64,000 nucleotides of DNA, taken from contig NC_061798.1 of the NCBI RefSeq assembly GCF_021462225.1, forward strand, positions 19,180,820 to 19,244,819, given 5' to 3'. Position numbers and translations under genes: made by a program. The DNA comes from Girardinichthys multiradiatus (lineage: Eukaryota > Chordata > Actinopteri > Cyprinodontiformes > Goodeidae). Positions 1-12,200 of the stretch are shown here, piece by piece (the stretch's first letter is position 1; each line of letters begins with the position of its first letter). Under the pieces are notes generated by a model, which saw only the letters and a list, made by a program, of their open reading frames with translations, had not been told where the DNA came from and did not search any database.

Positions 1-50
1 ACTAGCCAGCTAATATTAGCTTCTTATACTTGCAGTTTTACTCTTTGCAT

Positions 51-690
51 AAATACAGCGATACAATGAAACCAGATAATTACGTCAATTACATCCTTCC
101 ATACCGTTTCAGTTTCCCTCACATTTCCTATGAGAATGAGATCAGTGCTTTGTAAAGGCCACTCCAAACCATTGACTTTTCCTCCTTAATTCACTTGGCA
201 ACTAATAACGAGAACTGAAGGACCTATTGGGCCTAGCTTTTAACTTCCTTGCTGTTGTCTTGAAATGTTGCATAAATGTTTTTACATAATGTTCTTTCCT
301 CCTTATGCCACCTATTTTGTGAAGTGCATCAGTGCCTCTTGCAGCAATAAACAGCCACAGCATGATGCTGCCACTTCCATACTTCACAGTTGGGATGGTG
401 TAAAATAATGATAGTCATTATGGCCAAACACTTCAATTTTAGTTGGTTAAGACCAAAGAACATGTCTCAGAAGATATGGTCTTTGTCCCTCTGTGGATTT
501 GCAAATTGTGATCTGGCTTTTTATGTTGCCATTGGAGTAACGGCGTCTTCCTGTCTGAGCGGCCTTTCGGCCCATGTCAATCCATGACTTGTATCACTGC
601 TGATAATGACACTCTCTTATGAGTTTCAACTAGCATCCCCGCAAGGTCCATTGCAGTGCATCACATCAAAATATTTCACTTAAACGTTGC
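51..690 (-). mobile_element. Tc1-like transposon fossil
   Basis: On the minus strand, 202-387 reads MKYGSGSIMLW...ARGTDALHKI, the conserved central stretch of Tc1-type transposases. The bases at 440-660 (for example the segment reading gagcggcctttcgg) resemble the upstream part of the same transposase read in reverse. There are several frame breaks and no open reading frame of useful length. It is an old, inactive copy in an acsl1 intron. I could not find matching terminal repeats. Confidence 0.7.
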
Positions 691-2058
691 TAATTAAATC
701 AGAACTTTTACAAGGCTTTGACATCATCACGTGGGCTTTCCCAAATTGTTTAAAGGTATAGTATGCAAAAGTTTAAATCTGAAGAAAACGTTTTCTAAAA
801 AAAATGATCTCTCCCATTATTCTGCCACTTGATATTGTAAATACTTTTGGTAATCCTAATTCACCTAAAACAGGAAAACTTTGCTCTGATTAAATGTTAG
901 AAAGAGATGTGAAGAAAATCCCAATGTGTCTTTTTATACAGAGCTTGCAAATAACTCTTTTCAACTATATTTTTACTCAAGATTATGATACCGTTAGGAT
1001 ATCATACCAGGCCATGCCCAGTGCAGACCCGTTCCTTTTTCTCCTGGTTGGAAGGATGTTAGCTATCAGCCCACTTGCACATACAGCTGCACTAGAAAAC
1101 ATTGATATGGAACCATCAAAACAAAGACAGCAGTCCTTAAAAGGAACTCACCAGCACCATATTGCACCATGTCAGTGGATGCGCATCCGTTACTTTACTT
1201 TACTTTCAGGTGTACGTTGTACCTGCAGCCATGGAAGTGATTGGAACCCCGGAATTCACTGATTTGGTGGTGACCCAATACTTTTGGCAATATAGTGTAC
1301 CTTAACAGGAAAAAGCAGCAATGTAGCTATTTCATGCAACTGCCTCTCAGCTCTAATCCATGTATGGTTAATCGCTCAGCTGCCCAGCCTCCCTCACCAA
1401 GCACACCGCATTATGTGCTCCTTCACTCGGTTAGCGGGCTGCCTCCTCAGGAGTTTCTTGTTCAGCATCTCCTCCCTAATATGTAACTTTGATCTTTAGA
1501 ATCAGCTTTATTGGCCAGAATTTTGTGCACTAACAAGAAATTTTACTTTAGACAAAATAAAATAAAATATAAAAGGAACAGTATTTACATGTATGTGTAT
1601 GTATAACCATTTTATTAATATGTCTTGGAAGGTTATCCTTATTGCCAGTGAAAACCAAACATGCTTCATAAGTGCCAGCAGCCAAAAGTTGCTTTTACTA
1701 GAGCAAGGGTGGCCTCTTTGAACCTGTGCTGCCTTTCTTAAACAATTAATTGTATGTATGAGTTAAGTGGGGGTTTATTTTATGACATGGACAGCAGAAA
1801 ACAAAGCTCAAGCAATCTGTGTTCCTCCCAAAATGTTCTCAAGTGGTTGCTCTCAAACCTGAGGTGTTGTGTCAGCACCATTGTAAACTAATACTACCAT
1901 AAAACTCAGCCTTATTGACAGGAGGAAATTGGGATTTATTTTTCCATGGACGCCTTGAGAAGAGATCAAAATTGGTTTGTAGATGGTGCCCTCCAGTGGT
2001 TCTAAAAATCCCAGTTGTGATTTAAAGTACGAACGAGTGGCGTGTTTTTCTTCCTCAG
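691..2058. other. acsl1 intron, repeat-derived, no exon seen
   Basis: No exon of acsl1 or any other gene is recognisable here. The stretch near 1241-1302 ends in cccaatacttttggcaatat, which resembles the terminus of common teleost DNA transposons and MITEs. About 1497-1560 (atcagctttattggccaga) resembles the 3' tail of a CR1/Rex-type LINE. The rest is AT-rich sequence I cannot assign. The preceding acsl1 exons must lie before the window. Confidence 0.5.
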
Positions 2059-5000
2059 GGTGTCATCCTCATCCACGGGGCACGGATAGGCTACTTCCAA
2101 GGGGATATCCGCCTCCTAATGGATGATCTAAAAACTCTGCAGCCAACAGTCTTCCCCGTCGTCCCCCGTCTCCTCAACCGCATGTTTGACAAGGTCAGAT
2201 GGTGCTTGATCTTTCTTTATCTATGGTGTTGCTCTACTTAGTTTATTTGCCTTGGTGTGGAGTAATTGATATATTCTCATTTCTCTACAGGTTTTCAGCC
2301 AGGCCAACACACCTCTAAAAAGATGGCTGCTAGATTTTGCCTTCAGAAGGAAGGAAGCAGAGCTCAAAAATGGAGTGATGAGAAAGGACAGCATGTGGGA
2401 CAAACTCATCTTCAAAAAAGTACAAGTAAGAAAAATAATACATTTTGTATTCCATTCCTTGGCCTCATAAAAAGTTAGACTATAAAAACATTTAACCAGG
2501 ACTAAGGTGAACTGGGGTTTAAATGAAAGCATACACAGTAGTAGGTTTTAAGCACAGTTTAAAGTATCCCTCAATATCAAGAAATAAAGGCCATGTTTAT
2601 TTTAACAACTAAATTTCAGCATGTATTTAATCTTTACAGGTGAGCCTGGGTGGACAGGTGAGACTCATGATCACCGGAGCAGCACCCGTATCTCCAACCA
2701 TTCTGACTTTCCTGCGAGCTGCTCTCGGCTGTCAGGTCAGTCAAATTAATGCCCGTCACATCTGTGTATTTATCATTATGATTAGAGTCAAATGTGTTTT
2801 CATCAACACTAAGTAAAGAGATCTGATTGGTTATACATTACTCACAAAAACTTGGATATATTTGGCTTTTGGGTGAAATTTATGGAAAACATACAACACC
2901 ACACTAATATTATATAATAAAAGTAGGGCATTTAAGTAGATACATGCAATGGGGATTTCCTCATCTCAAACAATTTATTGAAACAAAAGCCAGCAACAGT
3001 GTTATACCACAACAAAAAATGTCAATGTCTTATTAACATGTCATGTGACCTTGAGCATCAATTGCAGCTTGACAACGACGTCTCATGATGTTCACAAGTC
3101 AACTTATTGTCCGTTGAGGCATGACATCCCACTCTTCTTGAAGGACGGCCCTCGGGTCATTGAGGTTCTGGGGTAAAGTTACGAGGTTCTAGATGGTGAC
3201 TGAGCTGATTCCATAGGTTTTCTATAGGTTTCAAGTCTGGAGAAAATGCAGGACACTCCATTCGAGGTACCCCAGTCTCCTGCAGTTGTTCCCTAATGAT
3301 GCGACCTTGATGACCTGGAGCATTGTTGTCCATGAAGATGAAATTAGGCCTGTGTTGTTCATGCAGGGGAACCATGACAGGATTAATGATGTTACTCAGG
3401 TAGTATGGGCTCGTCACTCTACCATTCAGTGTAGAGCACCACCACCACCATCAAAGGCTCATTTGGTGACAGCAGTGGCTGATGCACAGCGTTCTCCTTG
3501 ACGTCTCCAACAGCATTTCTGCTAAACGTGAATCGACTCTCATCAGAGAACAGCAATGAGGCCCACAGGTCCCTCGTCTAGCATAAATGCTCCCAGGCCC
3601 ATGACAGACAATTATGCCTGTGCCTGGTGGAGTGGTCAGGTACCCTTGCAGGTCGTCCAGCATGCCGACCATACTGATGTAAACGGTTTCGAATGATCTG
3701 GCACGACATGAGTTCCTCTCATCTCCCTTAAATATGCCTGGAGTTGAGTGGCATTCATCATGGGTTTCTGCAGGGCACTGTTCACAATGAACCGGTTATC
3801 AGTGTTGGATGTGGCCAAAGGATGTCCACTTCTTTGACTTTCTGTGACTCTTCCAGTCTATCTCTGTTGCAACCTGCTGGTAATACTCTAAGCTCAGTGG
3901 CCACGTCCATCTGAGAACATCCTGTTTGAAGCCCAACAATGGCGAGGTACTGCGGGATCAACTGTTAGATGTCGTCTTGGTCTCATGATGTCAGTCAAAA
4001 ACACCTAAACACTATTTATTGCACTAAAAACGTGTACTTTACATCACAAATGCCACCACTAACATCAGCATTTCCTACAGTTCTACGAAGGCTACGGGCA
4101 GACCGAATGCACAGCTGGGTGCACCATGTCCATGCCTGGAGACTGGTCAGCAGGTAAAGCTTTCAGTCTTTTACAAAGTGTTGCCTAAGCTTCAATTGAG
4201 AAGGCCATGCTATGAGGAAACGCAGCGTCTGAGGACAATAATGTGTAAATAAATGAAAGTAAACATGAGTGTTGTGTCCTCAGGTCATGTCGGGCCTCCT
4301 TTGCCATGCAATGCCGTAAAAGTGGTGGATGTGGCAGAAATGAATTACCTAGCAGCCAATGGAGAAGGAGAGGTGAGGCTCAAGCTCTATTATAGTCCGC
4401 CATCTTGGGTGTCTCCATATCGCTTTATGCGTTTCACAACAATGCAACATTGCATACTCTTTTGACCATGGTTAAGTATCTAGAGTCGTTACAGCCTCCT
4501 GATTACACCATGTACCTCGAGAAAATTGCGATCATCAACAAGGTGGCAGTACGCCTGTTGGGTTTGTTTAGTGCAAATCCGGACGATTGGCAGCAATGTC
4601 TTGCAATTTCAAATCATTCTCTTCCATTCCTTTTCCAGCTTTCTTTGAAGTCTGATCTGCTGATCATTACTATTTTCCTTAAGGACTGTTAAGACATACA
4701 AACTAATGTGTGCAAACATTGTTTTATTTCAGCGGTTAAATGTAGCAACAATTGATCATAAAAGTTTATTGATAGAGATAAGTTTTGTATCCAACAGAAT
4801 ATGAAAGAATTGCAAGATTAACCCCACTGTGCATCAAAGCACTTGTCCCTCATCTTTATCTGATTTTTATTAAATCCCAAAACAAAGTGCATCAAACAAT
4901 ACAAGCTGTTGACTGAGAAAAATGGCAGGAGTTCTTAGTTTTGCTACATTTAATAAATTGAAAAATAAATCTTTGACCTGCTGATCACGGATCAGAGCTG

Positions 5001-6477
5001 ATCAAGGCAAAAACGATTGAATATGATTGGTGCATCTCTAGCATACAAACAGAAACAAGTCAATATTAAGTCCTTAAATACTTTTTACTGGTTGCAGTAA
5101 AAAAAAAAGAGGACACCATGAAGTTTGTGCATTTGGATATTTATTTCATGAATAGATTAAATAATGTAAAGAAGTAGTGGTACTGGCCTGATTCTCTGTG
5201 GATTTATCACTGAAGATTTATTTTGGTTTTTATCTCATGTTTTCTTTTACTGGTATTACATCAACATGCTTGAAGCGAATGTGCATGTCACAAAAACAGA
5301 TACAAGCCTATGAATAGGCTTAATACACAAAAATGTCTAAAATCGAGTGTATGGGAAATGGGATGTGTATCTTTAAATACAAGATTAACAATGATAGGAA
5401 GAGAACATTAGCCTGTTGGAAAGTTACATGTCGATCTGTAACCTGTGTTTTATTGCAGGTGTGTGTCAAAGGAGAAAACGTATTCAAGGGATACTTGAAA
5501 GACCCTGAGAGAACAGCAGAGGCAATCGACAAGGATGGATGGCTGCACACAGGAGACATTGGGAAATGGCTTCCAGTAAATAAAATACAGTAGCAATGTA
5601 AAATTGGGATTACAAATTATAGAGTTTTAAGCTTTAAAAACGCTTGTATTTGTTGCAGAATGGTGTTCTGAAGATCATTGACCGGAAGAAACATATTTTC
5701 AAGCTGGCGCAAGGAGAGTACATCGCCCCGGAGAAAATAGAGACCATTTATAACCGCAGCGATCCAGTGGCTCAGATATTTGTTCACGGTGACAGCTTAA
5801 AGGTTAATTTTTCATACAGATTCACCTTAAAGAAACTAACCTTTGTTTGCATAATGCTGCAAACATTTTTGCTTCATTTAGCTTTCTTTCTTCTTGTGTC
5901 TTAGGCATGCCTAGTGGGGATAGTGGTACCGGATCCAGACTTTTTACCTTTTTGGGCCAAGAAAAAAGGATTTGAGGGAACCTACCTCGAGCTGTGCAAG
6001 AACAAGGTTAGATTTAATAAAAGCGGCAATCTAATCACACAGCTCTAGATTTCAGGTCTGACGCGTGTTTTTCCATTGTTATTTTTAAGGACCTAAAGGG
6101 GGCCATTCTGGAGGACATCCTGAATTTGGGCAAAGAAGCTGGACTTAAGTCTTTTGAACAGGTGACTCATGTTGGCTAAAACTTTTTGCCACTTCAAAAA
6201 ACTTTGTAGAAGTAATGCAACAACATATTTTACCAGTTTAAATTTACATGCATTCACAAAGCAGCCATTCTGGAATGATTATGAAGACGCAAAACCCAAG
6301 CTACTCATTTATCTTGATCTCTCTGTTCCACTGTAGGTGAGAGACATTGCATTACATCCTGAGATGTTTAGTGTCCAAAACGGTCTGCTGACCCCCACCC
6401 TGAAGGCCAAGAGGAACGAGCTGCGGAGTCACTTCAGAGAGCAGATTGATGAACTTTATGCCAATATCAAAATGTGA
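2059..6477 (+). CDS. acsl1: long-chain acyl-CoA synthetase (ACSL1-type), C-terminal half, ten exons
   Basis: Exons read at 2059-2193, 2291-2425, 2640-2735, 4081-4153, 4284-4372, 5459-5575, 5659-5802, 5905-6006, 6090-6161 and 6337-6477 (TGA). All have GT/AG borders and join in frame to 367 residues, about the last half of the roughly 700 expected for the family. ACSL enzymes join long-chain fatty acids to CoA through an acyl-AMP intermediate on ER and mitochondrial outer membranes. Visible landmarks are [24 protein letters not shown] of the adenylate-forming core, [12 protein letters not shown] (the linker motif), and [21 protein letters not shown] of the C-terminal domain. The P-loop exons lie before the window. 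ACSL1 is preferred over ACSL5 and ACSL6 from [17 protein letters not shown] and from linkage to primpol; the paralog assignment (acsl1a or acsl1b) is not settled. No disabling change is seen. Confidence 0.93.
2837..4010 (-). mobile_element. Tc1/mariner-type transposon fossil in acsl1 intron
   Basis: Minus-strand 3157-3417 encodes a transposase C-terminal part with [13 protein letters not shown] followed by [15 protein letters not shown], the second D and the E of the DDE triad. Upstream pieces at 3451-3818 continue the protein in other frames, so it is broken. The left end begins near ctcacaaaaacttgg, a sequence seen at the ends of a common fish Tc1 family. The right edge is estimated; it lies within about 70 bases of the acceptor of the acsl1 exon at 4081. 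Confidence 0.75.
4373..5458 (+). other. acsl1 intron with hAT-like scrap
   Basis: This intron separates the exons ending at 4372 and starting at 5459. About 4970-5042 (gatcacggatcagagctgat ... ggtgcatctct) resembles ends of hAT-type elements of fish; a similar scrap lies at 7640-7735 in the 3' UTR region. No coding sequence is supported. Confidence 0.4.
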
Positions 6478-8912
6478 GCTGGAACTGACCGACCGCATGG
6501 CCACACAAACAACCAAATCATTTCTACAGAAGAATCTCTGTATTTTGTCTGCTGGGTGACAGTTCAAATCATTTCATAGGAGATGTTGCAAACAAACAGG
6601 GAAATGAATGTCCATTTAATACATTACCTTGATGAAACATTGTACAGGAAAACATCACAAAGAGTAAATGTGAGCTCCTTATGCCTTCACTGCCATTAGA
6701 CCTCCTTATTGTAAAAAAATTTGAGCTCTTGAAAAATTCTTTACCTTTTTATTCTGGCAGAAGACTTGCTAACTAGAGAGCTTTTACATTGACTCAGTCA
6801 GAACTATTTATATGCCAAGCTATTTAATGATTTGGTTAACTATTTAAGTTGGTATTTAATGTGATAATCAAGCCTGTAAATAGTTTATGTGCTGGAAAAC
6901 TATTTGTATGCAGAATAGCATGTCTGAGACTCTGTAGTTATAAAATCCTGCATTCCTGAGTGTCTCAGTATAGAAGGCTGAAGGGCAGACTTCATTAGGC
7001 TGTATCAAAAAGGTTCAGATAAGAGTCTGTTTGGGTTCATGTGCCTTTGCTTCGTTTATGTATAGTGCATGTAAAATATTTAATGTAGCTGTATTGTACA
7101 AGCAGATATTTCTATATAAAAACAACACATTTAAGTTCTCATCCAAAAAGTTGACAAGCATAAAACCATAAAAACAAGAGTTTTATTCTCAACATCACCA
7201 GTGTTAATTAAAGTTGCCCCTATCACAGCTTTCCAGTTTTGGTCAGCTTTAACGTTTGTTGGGCTTTCAATTTTAGCCAATCCTGATTTCTCTTTAGGAG
7301 CTAGAACATAAAGAGATACGAGAACAGCAAAGAAACAATTTCATCTTCTAACCTTCGAATGGTGAGTGATCATTAATCAGTTATGTTGGGAGCAGTGGTG
7401 ATGTCACGCCATGTGTGAGAGGCATGTCCCTGTAAAACAAGACTTTAATATAATTTTTAATCAAAGACAAAATTATTACGCAGTTGACATTTTAAGCATA
7501 CGACCATCTGCACTGATGGCATTTCAAACACCCCATTGAGACAGAAAATGGCTCATTTCCAGTCTTCTCTCCATTACATTATAGCGCCCACACCAAAGAG
7601 TGTCGTTTTTCCTGCAGTCTGGTTGCATTTAGGTATGGTGCGCTCGCTGATCTGAAAAAGATCAAATTTTTGAGCGTCTAACCGGCTGGCTGGTCACATC
7701 AGAGCCAATCAAGCTGATACCTCAGTGCATCTCTACTATAAACGCTTAAAAGCTACATTTTACAGCTGCGGTTTAAAGTTTGAACAGTATGACTTAAAAA
7801 TGTGTCCAGAGGCCTTTTTTTTCCTTTATATTCATCATATGGATGATGAAACACTAGAAGGTACTGAGGGTCTGTTTGTGCAGACCCATAAGTCATGTGA
7901 AATCCTAAGTCGCCTTTATAACAACCCTAAGGGACTTAGTTTTCTGCTCATCTTACAACTTACCGTCCCTCTCAATTCTGGGACCCGTGAAATGTTTATT
8001 CCCAATTTGAACAAATACAAATTAACTTCGCACAACACTCCCCATACAAATATCTACTCTGATGACAACAAAAACAAATAAACAAGGTATTGCCAAAGTA
8101 GTAGTACATATTTGAATTCCTTGCTCCCAACATCTGCAGGGAAAATAGATCTAACTCAACCACAAAACCTGAAGTACGAAAAAAACAGTAAATGCATCTT
8201 GAAGAAAGCTATCATAAAACACAGTTGATCAAATTTAGCATCATTGTAAATGTCAATTTATTAACATTTAAAAGTGAATCTGTTTGAAATGTGTGTGTGA
8301 TATAGTGGAAGTAAACCAGTTAAATCGAGACATCATAGTTCATTTCAACAGCTTTACTGGTAAGTGTTTTTAGTCATAAACAGTTACACCAGAACAAATT
8401 ACCAACTAATGTTTTGTCAAGAAGGGAATTATAACATTTATGTTTATTATGTGTTTATAACAAAATTTGTTATAAACACAGTGTGAAAGCTGTGCTGCTA
8501 ATATTTACAAAAATGGTACTTTCCTGGGTCAAGTTTAAAGTTTCAATTTAAAACATGGAGGCCCACAGGTCTCAATATAAAGATTTGTAAACTTGAATAT
8601 ATATTTGACTCACCTGCTTTGAAGGAAGATGTTTTCTTGTGATCATTTTCCGAACGACAGTTTTTCTAAATTAATTCAGATGTCCTTCAATGATGGTCTG
8701 AAATGTATAGGCCGTCTAAAAAACAAAAATGTCTTCTCGTTTCAATTTAGTGTGCTTCTCTGCAAAACTCAACATATCAAGAGCTCCTTGATGTTAAAAG
8801 CTCTGCTACTTGTTTATGGCTTGTATAAAAAAAAGAAATGGGGAAAAATTAAGTTTTCTTTGAAATGTAGAGCATAGGATCTTTGTCAAATAAAATATTT
8901 TCTTTCAGAAGT
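6478..8912 (+). other. acsl1: acsl1 3' UTR (putative extent)
   Basis: The stretch follows the acsl1 stop codon, is AT-rich and has no coding signal. A canonical AATAAA lies at 8889-8894, followed by a T-rich stretch that could be the cleavage region, which would make a 3' UTR of about 2.4 kb. Shorter forms are possible. It holds a perfect hairpin at 8451-8479 and a hAT-like scrap near 7640-7735. Confidence 0.5.
8451..8479. other. perfect 14-bp inverted repeat with 1-base loop in acsl1 3' UTR
   Basis: The left arm GTGTTTATAACAAA is followed by a single A and then its exact reverse complement TTTGTTATAAACAC. In RNA this would form a long AU-rich hairpin. It lies about 410 bases before the putative polyadenylation signal. 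Function unknown; it could be a remnant of a small palindromic element. Confidence 0.6.
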
Positions 8913-9240
8913 TTTGTGCAAGTGTTATTTATCAGTTTATCTTTTATAACCCTCTTTTTGTTTTTTGTAATGGTCTATGATATGTACAGTTGTGTTACTC
9001 AAGAGGTTTGGGCCCCAATAATTATTCAAAAACAACATTTAAACAAGTAATGAAAGGCTTATGACATTTAAGTGAATCTGTACTAGTTTTTAATCTTTTT
9101 TTCTTTTTTCTGCCTGCATTTATCGTATGTTTAAAAAAAGGTGTGCTTACAAGCTGATTTAAACAGTTTATTCTGTGTATATGAGTAAGTGTGAGTGTTT
9201 CCATGACGCTAGAGTCACCGCGACAGAACGTAGTCGCCCT

Positions 9241-12200
9241 CTAGGAGTCAAAGTCTGCCACACATTTGAGCAAAAGCTGGTCTGAGATCTCCGCACTGTT
9301 TTGTTCAAAGTCATTCAGGCTCTTTAAATATTCCCGCTCGTCCTGCTCATCCCCCCACGCTTCAGGAGTCTCCTCCGCCGGACAGACGAAGCTGTTTGGG
9401 GCCTGGCTGGGTAAAATGTTGCCAATGTCGTCCATTAGGTATGCCTGATCCTCCTCGTCCTGTCAGGTAAAAGTAGTCATGCTCACTCAATGTGGAAGCT
9501 GCACATACTTGGACACAAACAGTCTTTCATTTGTTTTCATTCGTTAGAACGCAGATTGACATGAACTAACCAGAGTGAGGATGTAGCTGACACAGATCTC
9601 TTGGGGCAGTGGAAAACCTGCAACAGCAAATGCTACTATCACCAGTTTACAATTTCTCCCGCTATAGATACTGTTATTTTGAAATCTTATTTAAAAAAAT
9701 GTAGTAATTTAAGGTCACAGCATACTTGAGGACCTGAAGTTCCTGCAGTCCGGATCGTGACACTTCTGGTACCAGACCTCCTCTTTAAGGTCTACAACAA
9801 TCCTGCAGAAGATGGGGAGGCTCAGTGAGAACACCACCAACCCAGAGAAAGCATTCAGAACTGCAAGCGAGGTATTGTACATACATGACGTTGTTGCTCT
9901 TATGAAACCTGCCCACGTTTTCACACCAGCGGTATTTGGCAATGTCATAGACAAGAAGCTGCTCTGCAGCAAAGTAGCTCCATCTTCGAATGCCTGTTGA
10001 GTTTAGGAAGCAATGTGAAAATCAGGCAAATTCAGAGATCCAGGCTCCAACAAGGAGCCTGACAACCTAACAACGAATCCTGGAAAACTCAGAGAATTCC
10101 TTAAGAAAAACATAGCTGGGCATGCCATTTTTATCATTAAAAAAGGAATAGGTCATATGTTTCCGATATAATCATTGCCACAAGACAATTGGATTTTTTT
10201 CCTATGATGCAAAAAAAACTGTTTAATTAATTGTGATACTAAGCACCGACAGTGTAAAGTTTTTAATACAATCAAATGATATAGACATAGTAATGATATA
10301 GCAATCTTCTACAATTTAATATATAATACAATATAAGACAATAATACTGATGAAACCAATTGAAGCAACAGCACTGACATCTATGAAACGATTAGATTTA
10401 TGAAAGAGACGTGTAGAAAGATTGGTTTTATTTATAATTTCATATGTAAAGAGGTTTTTCAGAAGTGCCTCCTGTGACCTCACTTACTTCCCTGAAGCCC
10501 ATCCTTTCTGACCAAGGTCAACACAAAGTTGTCCACCTCTCGGTAAGGAGAGGAAAGGCAGCCAGAAAATGTGCCTGTCCAAAATAGACCAGGAGAAGTT
10601 CTGAGTGAAAAGTATTCAGACTCAAAATAGATCAAAAGTAACACCTGAGACAATTTGTACAATATATGCATGCAAGCTAGAAAACTGCTATGATGTGTAA
10701 AACAAAGACTATTTCCTATTTTGAGCTCACAGAGGATGAAAAAACTATCAAAGCTTTCATCTTCACTGTTTAGAGGACTTTCAGCACAGTCTGCAGCATG
10801 TGTAGCAGAATATACATAACACACAGCAGACTGCGTATTGATTTGTATGAAAGACAGAAGAGAAATATTGTTAGATTTAGTTCAAGGTTACCTGGATTTG
10901 AATCCAATCCCTGCTCACAGTAAGGTGTTGGGGTTTTAGTCTCTTTCGTTTCTGGGGTCTCCCAAGTAAGAATCCTCTGGCCTGTGAAGCTGATAAGAAA
11001 TAACAAGTGTTGGTCCAGAAAAAAAAGGAAATTAATTTTACAGCATTTCAAAAGCTCATAGTTACCTGATATTACACACTAAAGATGCCAGGAAGACACT
11101 TTCCTCAACAGACATCTCTTTGGCAGGTTTGGCAACAAACTGGTTGTCTCGGGCTACAGTGAATGCAGCGTTCTTCCCCACCTTTGAGGACTTGTAGAGC
11201 CGAAAATTCCTGTTCTTGGTGTACACACCTGTTAGTGTTAAATGAAACTGTTATCATCCAGAGATATAAAGATGTAAGATTTATCTATCAAGAGTTCAGT
11301 AAAATACTTCAGCCCAGTCCTGTCACTCTCTTTAATGGTTTATTAATAAAAGGCTAAAACAATATAAAGGTGCTAAGAAGTGTATTTTACTGTTTTTAAT
11401 GCTTTTAATGGACATGATCCAACATCTTTATCTGAACTGGTTTCACCCTGCAAACCCTCCAGAGCTCTTAGGTTTCCTGTCAGAACCCAACATAAAAACT
11501 AAAACTCAGAGTGATGTTTCATTTTTTTCATTTTGGCCCCTGTCCTGCAGCTACATTCCTGACAACCCGAGGGCCACAGAAAGCACGGAACGTCTTATTC
11601 AAACTTTTCAGTCTTTCTATTTTTGTAGTCCATTTGGAAATTAAGGCACATTTTATCTTTATCTGTTTTGTTCTTTTCCACTTAATCTTAAAAACTCGAT
11701 AATTACAAATAATATTAATTAACTTATTAAAAAATTACATATGTTTAATATTAAGTACCGTATTTTCCGCACTATAAGGCGCACCGGATTATAAGGCGCA
11801 TAGAATAGAAGCTACTGCAGTCAAACGTTTGACTGGAGTTGCGTTATGCATCCACTAGATGGAGCTGTGCTAAAGAGAATGTCAACAAAACAGTCAGATA
11901 AGTCAGTCAGTCAAACTTTATTAATACACTACAAACCAGCGTTCTGATAACTCCATTCACTCTCATGGTAAGGTCTCCTCTACATAGAAATCTATTGAAT
12001 AGAACCAACCGCACGTTAGGAATGCATTGGAGTCTATGAAGTTGAAGTTGAAATCAAACGTTAGTTAAAACGTGAAAGGGAACTTTTCCCCGATTCAGTA
12101 AACACGTAAAAGAAACAGTTTGATGCACTAAATCAAACGTGAGTACATTCACAATATAGTAGCGTTAACTGTTGAATTCTCTCGCTGCTGCTCTATTCCC

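Noticed and set aside
894..1262. 122-codon open frame in the acsl1 intron
   Set aside because: Its end lies in a DNA transposon terminus and the rest has no motif; it does not match any acsl1 exon.
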